Counted from the stretch's first letter, positions 36,961-46,541 are shown. The stretch is DNA of 64,000 nt from Sphaerisporangium fuscum (GCF_018531465.1 NZ_JAHDTF010000034.1:62001-126000), one strand, 5' to 3'. Made by a program: numbers and translations. The notes: generated by a model from the letters alone, not told the origin.

Positions 36961-38223
36961 CTACCAGTTGGCGGGCAGGCCGGGAGTGGTGGGCGGGAGC
37001 CGGTGGCCGGCGGGGTGGATGATGTAGGCGACGCCGCCGCTGCCGGTGCTGCGCAGCCAGACGTTCTCGAAGTTCGCGCGCGGGTAGACCCGGCGCACGG
37101 CCTCGTCACCGGGGGAGGCGGGGTCGTTGGCGATCACGTCGCCGGTCGGGGTGAAGCCGATCACCACCATGAGGTGGCCGTTGGTGCTGTACCCCGCGCC
37201 GGGCAGCTCGCCGGCCTGGAACGACTGCGAGGTGATGACCGGGATGCCGGCCTTGATCAGGCGCTCCACCTCGGTCAGCGAGCGCAGCCGGGTGATGAAG
37301 CCGTCGAGCCCGTAGCGGCCCGCGTAGGCGGTGTTGAACGGCCAGTTCCCCGCGCCCTGGTAGGCGTAGTCGTAGGTGTACCTGGCGGCGTAGTCGACCT
37401 CCGGGTCGGCGTAGGACGGGTCGACCCAGGAGGTGTCCTGCGCGCTCGGCCACCTGCCCCAGTAGCCGAGCACCATGGTCGTCGAGGTCGGGCTGCACCA
37501 CGCCTCTCCGCCGCCGTCCCACTCGGGGTACTGGCCCTGGTGGATGCTCTGCGAGCGGCGCGGTACGTTGAGCTCGATCCCCCAGGCGCGGCCGCCGGGG
37601 CTGACCGGGACGGTCGGCCGGTCGGGCACGGCCGACGCCATCGCGCCGAGGGTCCGCACGACGGGGGTGACCGCCGAGCCGGGGGTGCGGTGCAGCGTGA
37701 CGCGCAGCTGGTAGGCGGTGATGGGCTTCCCGGTGGCGGCGACGAAGGTGTCGACGGAGACGGTGCCGTCGGCGTCCCGCTGACCTGGCAGGGAGGTGCG
37801 CTGGATGTCGCCGTCACCGTACGCCCAGCGGCCGAGCACGTACCACTTGGTCAGCCCGGCGGCGTTGCGGCCGCGCATCTCGATCTGCACCCAGCTGCCG
37901 GGCGGGGTGTCGGCGGTCCAGGAGGCCACGAGCTCGGTGGCGGCGAAGCCGATGCGCTGCTCGGCGCCGGTCCAGCGGGCGTACTCCCAGTCCTTGGTGC
38001 CGAGCGCGTCGGTGTAGGTGGTGGTGCCGGCGGGGGAGGCGAAGGCCAGCCTGTCGTGCTTGGCCGTCACCCCTTCGGGGGTGCCTGTGGTGAACGAGGT
38101 CCGCTTGTAGACGACGTTCACGGTGTCGGGCGAGGTCGCGGCCTCGGCGGAGGCGGGGCTCACGACGGACGCCGCGAGCGTCGTACTCATGACGATCGAG
38201 AGGAACACGGTCAGCACGCGCAT
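36961..38223 (-). CDS. Secreted C39-like cysteine peptidase
   Basis: This 420-residue exported protein has a signal peptide (cleavage near ASAEA), an N-terminal beta-rich domain of about 190 residues, and a Peptidase_C39_2 domain. In that domain GGEAWCSPTSTTMVLGYW carries the nucleophile, NGHLMVVIGF the histidine and IANDPAS the aspartate. C39-like secreted peptidases are common in actinomycetes, but substrates are unknown. An AAGGTGAG ribosome site precedes the ATG. It lies just downstream of a sugar importer on the same strand, 86 bp away. Confidence 0.9.
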   Translation of the reverse strand: MRVLTVFLSIVMSTTLAASVVSPASAEAATSPDTVNVVYKRTSFTTGTPEGVTAKHDRLAFASPAGTTTYTDALGTKDWEYARWTGAEQRIGFAATELVASWTADTPPGSWVQIEMRGRNAAGLTKWYVLGRWAYGDGDIQRTSLPGQRDADGTVSVDTFVAATGKPITAYQLRVTLHRTPGSAVTPVVRTLGAMASAVPDRPTVPVSPGGRAWGIELNVPRRSQSIHQGQYPEWDGGGEAWCSPTSTTMVLGYWGRWPSAQDTSWVDPSYADPEVDYAARYTYDYAYQGAGNWPFNTAYAGRYGLDGFITRLRSLTEVERLIKAGIPVITSQSFQAGELPGAGYSTNGHLMVVIGFTPTGDVIANDPASPGDEAVRRVYPRANFENVWLRSTGSGGVAYIIHPAGHRLPPTTPGLPANW

Positions 38224-38309
38224 GGCTCACCTTGCCTGTGGGGTTGTCGACGTCGCCGACGGTAGATCGCAGGTGCGCTTCCCGCATCGGCCGTTTTACG
38301 TATGGCGGG

Positions 38310-39113
38310 TCACTCGCGGACGGAGCCTTCGAGCATCCCCCGGATGAAGTGCCGCTGGAGGAACAGGTAGAACACCACCACGGGGGTGGCGACGATCACC
38401 GCGCCCGCGGCGAGCAGCGTGAAGCCGGAGGTGTACTGGCCCTGGAAGAACGTCAGCCCGAGCGGCGCGGTGCGCAGTGACTCCTTGGTGACCATGATGA
38501 GGGGGATGAGGAACTCGTTCCACGTCCACATGAACACCAGCACCGTGAGCGTGACGATGGCCGGGCGGGCCGGGGGCACGAGCACCTGCCACAGGGTGCG
38601 CCAGTGCGAGGCGCCGTCGATGCGGGCCGCCTCGACGATGGCCCGGCTGCTGGAGCGGAAGTAGGCACGCATCCAGAACGTGCCGAAGGACACCGACATG
38701 GCGACCTGCGGCAGCGCGACGGCCCAGAACGTGTCGGTCAGGCCGATGGTGCGCAGGTCGAAGAACAGCGGCACCGCGACCGCCTCGCTCGGCATCATGA
38801 TCCCGAGCAGGAGGAGGTTGAACAGCACGCCCTGCCCCCGGAAGCGCATCGTGCCGAAGGCGTATCCGCTCATCACCGACAGCACCACGGCGAGCACGAC
38901 CACGAACGCCGAGATGGCGAGGCTGGTGCGCAGGTAGCTGCCGAACCTGCCGATCTCCCAGGCGCGGGCGAAGTTCGCAAGGCCGGCGGACCCGCCCTGG
39001 GCGTCGTCCGGGCCGAGGGCGGCCGACAGGATCGACACGATGGGGAACAGCGCGAAGGCGGCGAAGACGATGAGGACGGTGTAGTTCGCCGCGCGCTCGG
39101 CCCGCGAGATCAT
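38310..39113 (-). CDS. CUT1 sugar ABC transporter permease (MalG-like)
   Basis: This 267-residue permease has 6 helices and the EAA loop EAARIDGASHWRTLWQVLVPPARP. It is the second permease of the importer, and its ATG overlaps the stop of the partner permease. No ATPase gene is present, so a shared MsiK-type ATPase elsewhere is likely, as is usual in actinomycetes. Confidence 0.93.
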   Translation of the reverse strand: MISRAERAANYTVLIVFAAFALFPIVSILSAALGPDDAQGGSAGLANFARAWEIGRFGSYLRTSLAISAFVVVLAVVLSVMSGYAFGTMRFRGQGVLFNLLLLGIMMPSEAVAVPLFFDLRTIGLTDTFWAVALPQVAMSVSFGTFWMRAYFRSSSRAIVEAARIDGASHWRTLWQVLVPPARPAIVTLTVLVFMWTWNEFLIPLIMVTKESLRTAPLGLTFFQGQYTSGFTLLAAGAVIVATPVVVFYLFLQRHFIRGMLEGSVRE

Positions 39114-40027
39114 CGGCTGCCGCCCCGGTCGGCCAGGCGGTTGACCGCGAAGGACACCACGAAGATGATCGCGGTCAGCGTCACGCCGACGGCCGCCGCC
39201 GAGCCGACCTGGCCGAGCTCGAAGGCCCGCCGGTACACCTCGAACGACGGCACCGACGTCGAGTCGCCCGGCCCGCCGCGCGTGGTGACGTACACCAGGT
39301 CGAAGGTCCGCAGCGCCGCGATCACGGTCAGCGTGAGCGCGACGGCGATCTCGCCGCGCACCGAGGGCAGGGTGACGGCGAAGAACTCGCGGACCGCCCC
39401 CGCGCCGTCCAGTCGCGCGGCCTCGTACAGCTCCAGCGGGACGCGGCTCATCCCGGCCAGCAGCAGTACGGTGACCAGACCGCTCTCGAACCACGTTCCG
39501 ACCACCCCGACGGCGGGGAGCGCGAAGGTGTAGTCGCCGAGCCAGCCGCGGGTGAGGGCGTCGAGGCCGACGGCCCGCAGGACGTCGTTGAGGCCGCCGT
39601 CCGGGGCGTACACGCGGCGCCAGGCGACGGCGACCACCACCATGGCGATCACCTGCGGGAGGAACACCACGGTGCGGAAGAAGCCGAGCCCGCGCACCTT
39701 GGCGTGGTTGAGGACGGCGGCCAGGATCAGTCCGACGGCCAGCGGCAGCAGGGCGTAGAACGCCACGAGCACCGCCGCGTGGCCGAAGGCGGCCCGCAGG
39801 CCCTCGTCGGCGGCGATCGCCGCGTAGTTGCCGAGCCCGATCCAGCGGCCCAGGGTGAGGCCGTCCCAGTCGTACAGCGAGAACTGCACGGCACGGCCGA
39901 TGGGGAAGAGGAGGAACGCCGCGTAGACGGCGAAGGCGGGCAGGATGTAGAGGTAGGCCACCCGCCGAGGCTCGCCCGGAGGCGTTCCCGCGGGCCTGCG
40001 GCCGCGGGTCGAGGACGTCAGGGCCAT
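39110..40027 (-). CDS. CUT1 sugar ABC transporter permease (MalF-like)
   Basis: This 305-residue permease has the N-terminal YLYILPAFAVYAAFLLFPIG and the EAA loop YEAARLDGAGAVREFFAVTLP. It lies between the binding-protein gene (9 bp upstream) and the partner permease (ATGA overlap). Confidence 0.93.
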   Translation of the reverse strand: MALTSSTRGRRPAGTPPGEPRRVAYLYILPAFAVYAAFLLFPIGRAVQFSLYDWDGLTLGRWIGLGNYAAIAADEGLRAAFGHAAVLVAFYALLPLAVGLILAAVLNHAKVRGLGFFRTVVFLPQVIAMVVVAVAWRRVYAPDGGLNDVLRAVGLDALTRGWLGDYTFALPAVGVVGTWFESGLVTVLLLAGMSRVPLELYEAARLDGAGAVREFFAVTLPSVRGEIAVALTLTVIAALRTFDLVYVTTRGGPGDSTSVPSFEVYRRAFELGQVGSAAAVGVTLTAIIFVVSFAVNRLADRGGSR

Positions 40028-40036
40028 CGCCCGGCG

Positions 40037-41401
40037 CTACCCGTTGCTCTCGGCGAAGGCGTGGTAGTCCTTCTCCAGCCGGTCGAGGAACTGCTGGGGC
40101 GTGGTCCTCCTTGCCAGCAGGTCCTGCAGCGCCGCGCCCAGGGTGTCGTACATGGTGGGCGTGGCGTAGTCGAGGTAGGGCAGCAGCCCGCCGGCCGTGC
40201 TCACCTGGCCGAACGCGCTGTAGACCTGCTTCTGCGCGCCCTCGGCCGCGCCCTGCCGCGCGGTGTCGACGACGGGCAGGTTGCCCGTCTCGGCGAGCAC
40301 CTTCATGGCGTCGGCGTCGGTGATGAAGTCGATGTACGCGGCGGCGGCGTCGGGGTTGGGGCTCTTGGCCGTGACGGCGAACGGCAGGCCGGTGCCGCCC
40401 GTGGCCACCGGCGGCGCCCCCGCGGTGGTGCCGGGCGGGAGCATGAAGCCGAGGTCGGCCCCGAGCGCCTTGGACAGGTCGGCCAGCAGCCAGGTGCCCG
40501 CGATGAGGAAGACGCCCTGGCCCTTGCCGAAGGCCTGCCACGCCGGGTCGTAGCCCTGCCCGTTGAAGCCCTTCTCGAAGTAGCCCTTGTCCACCCAGCC
40601 GGCCAGCTGCTCGGCGGCCTTGGTGTTCTCGGGGGTGTTCCACGAGGCGCCCCTGCGGCCGAAGGCGAGGGTGCGGATCACCTCGGGGGTGACCGCGCGT
40701 CCCTGCACGGTGCCGAAGACGTGGATTGCCGGCCACTTGTCGAGGTTGCCGAGCTGCATCGGCACCTCGCCCGCCTGCTTGGCCTTCTCCAGGGCCGTCT
40801 GGAAGTCGTCCCAGGTGGCGGGGGGCTGGAGGCCGAGCTTGCGGAGCTTGGCGGCGTTGTAGTAGATGCCGACGACCTCGCCGACCTGGGGCAGGCCGAA
40901 CAGGTTGCCCTCGCCGAAGATCTTGCCGTCGGCCGTGTAGCGGGAGTAGCTCAGGACGGAGGCCGGATAGCGCCTGACCCAGCCGTACGCCTCGGCGTAG
41001 GCGTCGAGCGGGCGCAGCTGGCCCGCCTTGACGAAGGCGCCCATGTCGGAGCGGCCGTTGTTGGCCTCGACGACGTCGGGGGGCTCGTTGCCGGTGAGGG
41101 CCAGCCGCAGGGTGGTCTTGAGGTCGTCGAACGACCGGGAGACCCGTTTGATGGTGATGTTCGGGTATTTCGCCATAAAAGCGGCGTTGAGCCGCTTCAT
41201 CTGGGCGTCCTGGCCGCCGCGGACCTCCTGGTCCCACACGGTCAGGGTCACCTTGCCCAGCGCGGCGACGTCGGTGCGCACCGCCTGAGTCGGTGCGGGG
41301 CTGGAGGCCACGGGCGCGCTCCCCGAGCCGGGGGCGCAGGCGGCGGTGAGCGCGACGAGACCGGCGGCGAGCGCCATGGCGCGGCGCGGGCGGGAGGTCA
41401 T
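40037..41401 (-). CDS. CUT1 sugar-binding lipoprotein
   Basis: A 454-residue extracellular solute-binding protein (SBP_bac_1/UgpB-MalE group) with lipobox LTAAC and start VTLTVWDQEVRGGQ. The neighbouring PfkB kinase and GH4 glycosidase suggest that it imports a disaccharide or glycoside. The specific sugar cannot be read. Confidence 0.92.
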   Translation of the reverse strand: MTSRPRRAMALAAGLVALTAACAPGSGSAPVASSPAPTQAVRTDVAALGKVTLTVWDQEVRGGQDAQMKRLNAAFMAKYPNITIKRVSRSFDDLKTTLRLALTGNEPPDVVEANNGRSDMGAFVKAGQLRPLDAYAEAYGWVRRYPASVLSYSRYTADGKIFGEGNLFGLPQVGEVVGIYYNAAKLRKLGLQPPATWDDFQTALEKAKQAGEVPMQLGNLDKWPAIHVFGTVQGRAVTPEVIRTLAFGRRGASWNTPENTKAAEQLAGWVDKGYFEKGFNGQGYDPAWQAFGKGQGVFLIAGTWLLADLSKALGADLGFMLPPGTTAGAPPVATGGTGLPFAVTAKSPNPDAAAAYIDFITDADAMKVLAETGNLPVVDTARQGAAEGAQKQVYSAFGQVSTAGGLLPYLDYATPTMYDTLGAALQDLLARRTTPQQFLDRLEKDYHAFAESNG

Positions 41402-41461
41402 GGGCCTGTGACGGACGGTCGGGGGGCGGTACCGGGGGTCATGTCGGCCCTGTCCTTTCTC

Positions 41462-42601
41462 CTAGTCCGCGAGCTCGGTGGCGCCCGCTTCGACGTCGGC
41501 GTGCCGGGACATGGTGGCGGCGGCGCGGCGCACGGCGCCGACCGGCACGGTGGGGACGAGAGTGTCGAGAAAGGCGTAGCGGCGCAGGAGCGACTCGATG
41601 TACGCCCCGCCCCGCCCCTTGGCGGCCCGCACGTCGTGCCACCAGTCGGCGATGTCGCCCCAGCCGGGCGCGGCGAGCGAGCCGCCGAACTGCTGGACGG
41701 CGAGCGCCGAGCAGACCCCGGCGAACGCCAGCCGGTCGGTGAGCGGCCAGCCCGACAGCGTGCCGAGCACCAGCCCCGCCCCGAACACGTCACCGGCCCC
41801 GGTGGGGTCGAGGGCGGTCACCCGCAGCGCGGGGACGTACGCCTCCTCGCCGGTGGTGGAGTCGATGGCCATGGCCCCGTTCGCACCGTCGGTGACGATG
41901 GCGAGCGGGACGCGGTCGGCGATGGCGTACAGGGCTTCGCGCGGGGTGTCGGTGCCGGTGTACGCCATGGCCTCGACGGCGTTCGGCATGAAGCCGTGGC
42001 AGGTGGCGAGCTGTTCGAGCACCGACGACGACCACGTCTCGGAGGGGTCCCATCCGACGTCGGCGAAGACCAGCGCCCCGTCCTTGCGGGCGAGGTCGGC
42101 CCAGCTGCAGCCGTCGGGCTCGCCGAGCGGCTCCTCGGGGGACAGCGTCACGATCACGGCGCTGGACCGCGGGGGGTGGCCGATCATCTCGGTGGCCGCC
42201 ATGGGCGGCGGGTGGCCGTGGGTGACCATGCTGCGGTCGCGGTTGACCGCCATGGAGACGGTGACGGGGGAGTGCCAGTGCTGGAAGCGCCGCGAGCGCG
42301 ACAGGTCGACCGACTCCTGCTCCGACAGGATGCGCCAGTTGAAGTCGGCGTAGTCGTCGTCGCCGAAGGCGGCGGCCATCGAGGTGCGCAGGCCGAGGCG
42401 GCTGGTGGCGATGGCGAGGTTGGCGATGCCGCCGGGGCACGAGCCCATGCCCTCGGCCCAGACCTCGGTGCCGGCCGCCGGCATGGCCTGCAGCCCGGTG
42501 AAGACGATGTCCAGGAACACCGTTCCCGCGGTGAACACGTCGAACTCTGGACCATCGGGGCTGCGCTTGTCGGCGAGCGGATCGTAGGCCTGGGCAGACA
42601 A
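41462..42601 (-). CDS. PfkB-family carbohydrate kinase
   Basis: A 379-residue ribokinase-like protein with the N-terminal GSCPGGIANLAIATSRLG sugar-binding motif and the C-terminal DPTGAGDVFGAGLV motif containing the catalytic aspartate. It has about 60 extra residues at the C-terminus beyond the kinase core. It is first in the operon with the sugar importer. I place the start at TTG 42601, with GAGGAGG 10 nt upstream; a GTG at 42640 would put that ribosome site inside the gene. Confidence 0.88.
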   Translation of the reverse strand: MSAQAYDPLADKRSPDGPEFDVFTAGTVFLDIVFTGLQAMPAAGTEVWAEGMGSCPGGIANLAIATSRLGLRTSMAAAFGDDDYADFNWRILSEQESVDLSRSRRFQHWHSPVTVSMAVNRDRSMVTHGHPPPMAATEMIGHPPRSSAVIVTLSPEEPLGEPDGCSWADLARKDGALVFADVGWDPSETWSSSVLEQLATCHGFMPNAVEAMAYTGTDTPREALYAIADRVPLAIVTDGANGAMAIDSTTGEEAYVPALRVTALDPTGAGDVFGAGLVLGTLSGWPLTDRLAFAGVCSALAVQQFGGSLAAPGWGDIADWWHDVRAAKGRGGAYIESLLRRYAFLDTLVPTVPVGAVRRAAATMSRHADVEAGATELAD

Positions 42602-42733
42602 CGGAGTGGATCCTCCTCGACTGTGCGAAGATGTGCGCACTCTTGCACGTTTCGGTTGCCCATATCAAGCGTTGACGGGCTTCGGTGCTCATTCTTGCTT
42701 AGTTGCGCCTGCCGATGATTGGTACGATCCTGC

Positions 42734-42747
42734 CGTGCTGCAGCACG
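42734..42747. promoter_or_regulatory. Perfect palindrome in the kinase/GH4 divergent promoter
   Basis: CGTGCTGCAGCACG is a 14-bp perfect palindrome 6 nt downstream of a TACGAT -10 box (42723-42728), so it would cover the transcription start of the GH4 gene. No regulator gene is adjacent. Confidence 0.55.
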
Positions 42748-42778
42748 TCCGGAACGGCGAGATCGCGAGGCGGCGGCC

Positions 42779-44143
42779 ATGAGGCTGACGATTCTCGGGG
42801 GCGGCGGATTCCGCGTCCCCTTGGTGTACGGCGCGCTGCTGCGCGACCACGGGCGGCCCAGGGTCGAGGAGGTCGTGCTGCACGACATCTCCGCCGAACG
42901 CCTCGAGGCCATCCGTCACGTGCTCGTCCAGCTCGCCGCCGGGCACGCCGACCCGCCCCGCGTCCGGGTGACCACCGACCTCGACGACGCGCTGCGCGAC
43001 GCGACGTTCGTCTTCTCGGCGATCCGGGTCGGCGGCCTCGAGGGCCGCACCGCCGACGAGCGGGTGGCGCTCGACCTCGGGCTGCTCGGGCAGGAGACCG
43101 TCGGGCCGGGCGGCATCGCGTTCGGCCTGCGCACGATCCCCGTGGCGATGAGCGTGGCCGAGCGCATCGCCGTGCTGGCCCCCCGCGCCTGGGTGATCAA
43201 CTTCACCAACCCCGCCGGCATGATCACCGAGGCGATGCAGCGGGTGCTCGGCGAGCGCGTCGTCGGCATCTGCGACTCGCCGCTGGGCCTGATCCGCAGG
43301 GCCGCCCGCGCCCTCGGCCTCGACCCCGTCCGCACGGCCCCCGACTACGCCGGGCTCAACCACCTCGGCTGGCTGCGCGGCCTGTCGTACGGCGGGCGTG
43401 ACGTGCTGCCCGACCTGCTGGCCGACGACACCGCGCTCAAGCGCGTCGAGGAGGCGCGGCTGTTCGGCCCCGAGTGGGTGCGCTCGCTCGGCGCGCTGCC
43501 CAACGAATATCTCCACTACTACTACTTCACCCGCGAGGCGATCGCCGCGATCGGCGGCGCCGCGCAGACCCGCGGGGAGGCGCTGCTCGAACAGCAGAGC
43601 CGGTTCTACGCCACCGTGGCCCGGGAGCCGCACGGCGCCCTGGCGGAGTGGCAGCACACCCGCAGGGAGCGGGACGCCTCCTACATGGCCGAGACCCGTG
43701 AGAGCGCCCAGGCGGGCGAGCGCGAGGCGGCCGACCTCGCCGCCGGGGGGTACGAAGGCATCGCCCTCGCCCTGATGGCGGCCATCGCCCGCGGCGGCAC
43801 CACCACCATGATCCTCAACGTCCGCAACGGTTCGGCGGTCGCCGGCCTGCCGCCCGAGGCCGTCGTGGAGGTCCCGTGCGCGGTCGACGCGGGCGGCGTA
43901 CGGCCGCTGGCGACCCGCCCGCTGCCGGGCCAGTTCCTCGGGCTCGTCCAGCAGGTCAAGGCGGTCGAGCAGCTCACCATCGAGGCCGCCGTCACCGGCT
44001 CGGCCGGTGTGGCCCTGCGGGCCTTCGCCACGCACCCGCTGGTCGACTCGGTCTCCGTGGCCCGCCGGCTCCTCGACGGCTACCGCGCCCGCATCCCCGA
44101 GCTGGCCGCCGTCCTCCCGCCCGCCTCGGCGTCCGGGTTCTGA
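42779..44143 (+). CDS. Glycoside hydrolase family 4 (6-phospho-beta-glucosidase type)
   Basis: A 454-residue NAD- and metal-dependent glycosidase. The N-terminal ILGGGGFRVP binds NAD. The metal-binding Cys and His are in GICDSPLG and LNHLGWLRG, and NFTNPAGMITEA is also typical. GH4 enzymes hydrolyse by oxidation and elimination at C3. The divergent PfkB kinase and CUT1 importer suggest one catabolic locus. Because CUT1 uptake does not phosphorylate, the substrate may be phosphorylated internally, or this may act on a non-phosphorylated glycoside. Confidence 0.9.
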   Translation: MRLTILGGGGFRVPLVYGALLRDHGRPRVEEVVLHDISAERLEAIRHVLVQLAAGHADPPRVRVTTDLDDALRDATFVFSAIRVGGLEGRTADERVALDLGLLGQETVGPGGIAFGLRTIPVAMSVAERIAVLAPRAWVINFTNPAGMITEAMQRVLGERVVGICDSPLGLIRRAARALGLDPVRTAPDYAGLNHLGWLRGLSYGGRDVLPDLLADDTALKRVEEARLFGPEWVRSLGALPNEYLHYYYFTREAIAAIGGAAQTRGEALLEQQSRFYATVAREPHGALAEWQHTRRERDASYMAETRESAQAGEREAADLAAGGYEGIALALMAAIARGGTTTMILNVRNGSAVAGLPPEAVVEVPCAVDAGGVRPLATRPLPGQFLGLVQQVKAVEQLTIEAAVTGSAGVALRAFATHPLVDSVSVARRLLDGYRARIPELAAVLPPASASGF

Positions 44144-44156
44144 TCAGCAGACCCCC

Positions 44157-45608
44157 TCAGGTCTGGATGATGGCGGCCTTCTCGCGCGTATAGGCGAGGA
44201 CGGCGTCGTGGCCGTAGCCGCTGTCCTTGACGCCGCCGAAGGGGAGGCCGGGGGGCATCTGGCGGAAGGTGTTCACCCACACGGTGCCGCTCTCCAGGTC
44301 GCGGACGAAGCGGTGGGCGCGGCCGAGGTCGCGGGTCCAGACGCCGGCGGCCAGGCCGTAACCGGAGTCGTTGGAGATGGCCAGCGCCTCCTCGTCGGTG
44401 TCGAACGGCAGGGCGACCGCGACCGGGCCGAAGATCTCCTCCTGGCAGATCCGCAGGGAGTTGTCGGTGGTGGTGTAGAGGGTCGGGGCGACCCAGTAGC
44501 CGCCGGGCATCGACGGGACGACGCAGGCGCCCGTCGCGCCGCCGAACACCAGCTCCGCCCCTTCCTTCTCCGCGATCCGCAGATAGCCGGTGACGCGCTC
44601 GTACTGGCCGGCCGAGACGATGGGGCCCATCGTGGTGGCGAGGTCCAGGGGGTCGGCCAAGGTGAGCCCGCCGGCGATCGCGGTGATGCGGCCGATCATC
44701 TCGTCCCAGACCGGGCGCTGGATGAGGATGCGGGACCCCGCCACGCACACCTGACCGGCGTTCCCGGTGTAGATGGAGTTGACGGTGACGCCCGCGGCGG
44801 CGGCGGCGAGGTCGGCGTCGGCGAAGACGATGTTCGGCGACTTGCCGCCGAGCTCGAAGGTCAGCGGCTTCAGCGAGTCCGCGCTGGCGCGGGTGATGGC
44901 CCGGCCGGTCTCGGTGGAGCCCGTGAGGCTGATCTTGTTGACGCCGCGATGGCGTACGAGGGCGTCCCCGGCCTCCTCGCCGAGCCCGCTGACGATGTTG
45001 AGCACGCCCGGCGGCAGCACCTCGGCGAGCAGTTCGCCCAGGCGGAGCACCGACGCCGACGCCTGCTCGGCCGGCTTGACGATCACGGTGTTGCCGGCGG
45101 CCAGCGCGTACGCGGCCTTGGCGGAGAACGTCGAGATGGGGGAGTTCCAGGGGATGACGCCGAGCACCACCCCGTACGGCTCGCGCCGGGTCATGCCCAG
45201 GGTGTCGGGGCCGAGGATGACCGTGTCGCCCTTGACCGCGTCGATGACGTCCCCGGCGGCGATCTGCCACAGGTAGGTCATGCCGGGCAGGTCCTTGTTC
45301 AGCGTGTCGCGCAGGATGCGGCCGTTGTCGCGGGTCTCGATACGGGCGAGCTCCTCGGCGTTCGCGGCGAAGACCTCGGCGACCCGGCGCAGGAAGTGGG
45401 CGCGGCCCAGGGCGGGCATCGCCGACCAGGCGGGGAAGGCCTTGCGCGCGGCGGCCACGGCGGCCTCGGCGTCGGCCCGTCCGCTCGCGGGGATCCGTGC
45501 CCATGGCTCACCCGTGGCGGGGTTGACCGAGTCGATGGTGCGGCCGTCCGCGGCGGCGACCAGCCTGCCCCCGATCAGGTTGCGGTATTCCACGATGCTC
45601 TGCGCCAT
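44157..45608 (-). CDS. Aldehyde dehydrogenase (NAD(P)+)
   Basis: This 483-residue ALDH has the catalytic Glu in FELGGKSPN, the catalytic Cys in GNAGQVCVAGSR and the cofactor loop GSTETGRAI. It oxidises an aldehyde to an acid; the specific substrate is unknown. The ATG at 45608 is chosen because GGGAG lies 10 nt upstream. A perfect palindrome flanks its promoter. Confidence 0.93.
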   Translation of the reverse strand: MAQSIVEYRNLIGGRLVAAADGRTIDSVNPATGEPWARIPASGRADAEAAVAAARKAFPAWSAMPALGRAHFLRRVAEVFAANAEELARIETRDNGRILRDTLNKDLPGMTYLWQIAAGDVIDAVKGDTVILGPDTLGMTRREPYGVVLGVIPWNSPISTFSAKAAYALAAGNTVIVKPAEQASASVLRLGELLAEVLPPGVLNIVSGLGEEAGDALVRHRGVNKISLTGSTETGRAITRASADSLKPLTFELGGKSPNIVFADADLAAAAAGVTVNSIYTGNAGQVCVAGSRILIQRPVWDEMIGRITAIAGGLTLADPLDLATTMGPIVSAGQYERVTGYLRIAEKEGAELVFGGATGACVVPSMPGGYWVAPTLYTTTDNSLRICQEEIFGPVAVALPFDTDEEALAISNDSGYGLAAGVWTRDLGRAHRFVRDLESGTVWVNTFRQMPPGLPFGGVKDSGYGHDAVLAYTREKAAIIQT

Positions 45609-45643
45609 CCTCAACTCCCGCGTCGGGCCGCGTCGAACCGTAC

Positions 45644-45657
45644 CAAGCGTACGCTTG
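45644..45657. promoter_or_regulatory. ALDH operator (perfect 14-bp palindrome)
   Basis: CAAGCGTACGCTTG immediately precedes a TACGGT -10 box (minus strand, 45637-45642), so a bound repressor, TetR-like by appearance, would block the promoter. A second half-site, CGCTCAAGC, flanks it. Confidence 0.65.
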
Positions 45658-45806
45658 CTTGAGCGTGGAGTGGAAGCGTCCGTGTCCCCGCACGCGGAGC
45701 GAAAGGGGACAAATCGCCATCAACCGGGTACATAGCGGGCAGGAGAACGGCGACGGGAGGGCTGCTTACCAGGGACTCGCTTTCCACGCGGGAGGCAGCG
45801 GAAAAT

Positions 45807-46541
45807 ATGGAGCGCGGTGACCGGCCCGCACTGCGGGTCGTTCTTCTGGGCGGCTTCCGGCTGCTGGCCGATGAGGAGCAGATCGTGGTCTCGGGCGGGT
45901 CCGAGCGGCTGCTCTCCTTCCTCGCGCTGTGCGGCCCGGTCGTGTCCCGGACGTTGATGGCGGGCACCCTCTGGCCCGACCGCCCCGACCGTCAGGCGTA
46001 CGCCAGCCTCCGCTCCGCCCTGGCGCGGGTGGAAGGGGCCGGACGCCTGTTCCTCGACATCGGCGGGACCGAGGTACGGCTGCGCGAGGGCACCGAGGTC
46101 GACCTCGAGGAGGCACGGGCCCTCGCCCGCCGCGTCCTCGACCCGGCCGAGCCCATCAGCGACCACGACCTCAGCGCCTTCTCGGTGGAGGCCCTGTCGA
46201 TGGACCTGCTGCCCGGCTGGTACGACGACTGGGTGGTCCACGTGGCCGAGGAGTGGCACCAGCTGCGCCTGCACGCCCTGGAGGCCCTGGCCGAGGAGTT
46301 CACCCGGGAGGGGCGCTTCGCCGACGCGGTCACCGCCGCCGGGGTCGCCGTACGCGCCGAGCCGCTGCGCGAGAGCGCCTACGCCGCGCTGATCCGGGCC
46401 CACCTGGCCGAGGGCAACCAGGCCGAGGCGCTGCGCGACTTCGAACGCTACGAGCGCCTGCTGGACACCGAGCTCGGCCTGCGCCCGACCCCGCGTCTGG
46501 AGGAGCTCGTCGCCGACCTGCGGGCCCTGCCGCACCGCTGA
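45807..46541 (+). CDS. Small SARP-type regulator (winged helix plus BTAD)
   Basis: A 244-residue protein with an N-terminal OmpR-like DNA-binding domain of about 90 residues (RVVLLGGFRLLADEEQIVVS, ALARVEGAGRLFLDIGGTEVRL) and a C-terminal bacterial transcriptional activator domain (EEWHQLRLHALEALAEEFTR, ESAYAALIRAHLAEGNQAEA). The layout and size match short SARP activators such as ActII-ORF4. No antibiotic genes are nearby. It is followed by 11-bp direct repeats of the type SARPs bind, then a secreted small protein. Upstream, TGTCCCC/GGGGACA (45683-45711) forms an inverted repeat. Confidence 0.87.
   Translation: MERGDRPALRVVLLGGFRLLADEEQIVVSGGSERLLSFLALCGPVVSRTLMAGTLWPDRPDRQAYASLRSALARVEGAGRLFLDIGGTEVRLREGTEVDLEEARALARRVLDPAEPISDHDLSAFSVEALSMDLLPGWYDDWVVHVAEEWHQLRLHALEALAEEFTREGRFADAVTAAGVAVRAEPLRESAYAALIRAHLAEGNQAEALRDFERYERLLDTELGLRPTPRLEELVADLRALPHR

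Noticed and set aside
39704-42718. Open frame of 1004 codons on the plus strand
   Set aside because: It is antisense to the CUT1 importer and PfkB genes, which have full domain signatures. It is low-complexity and carries no motifs.
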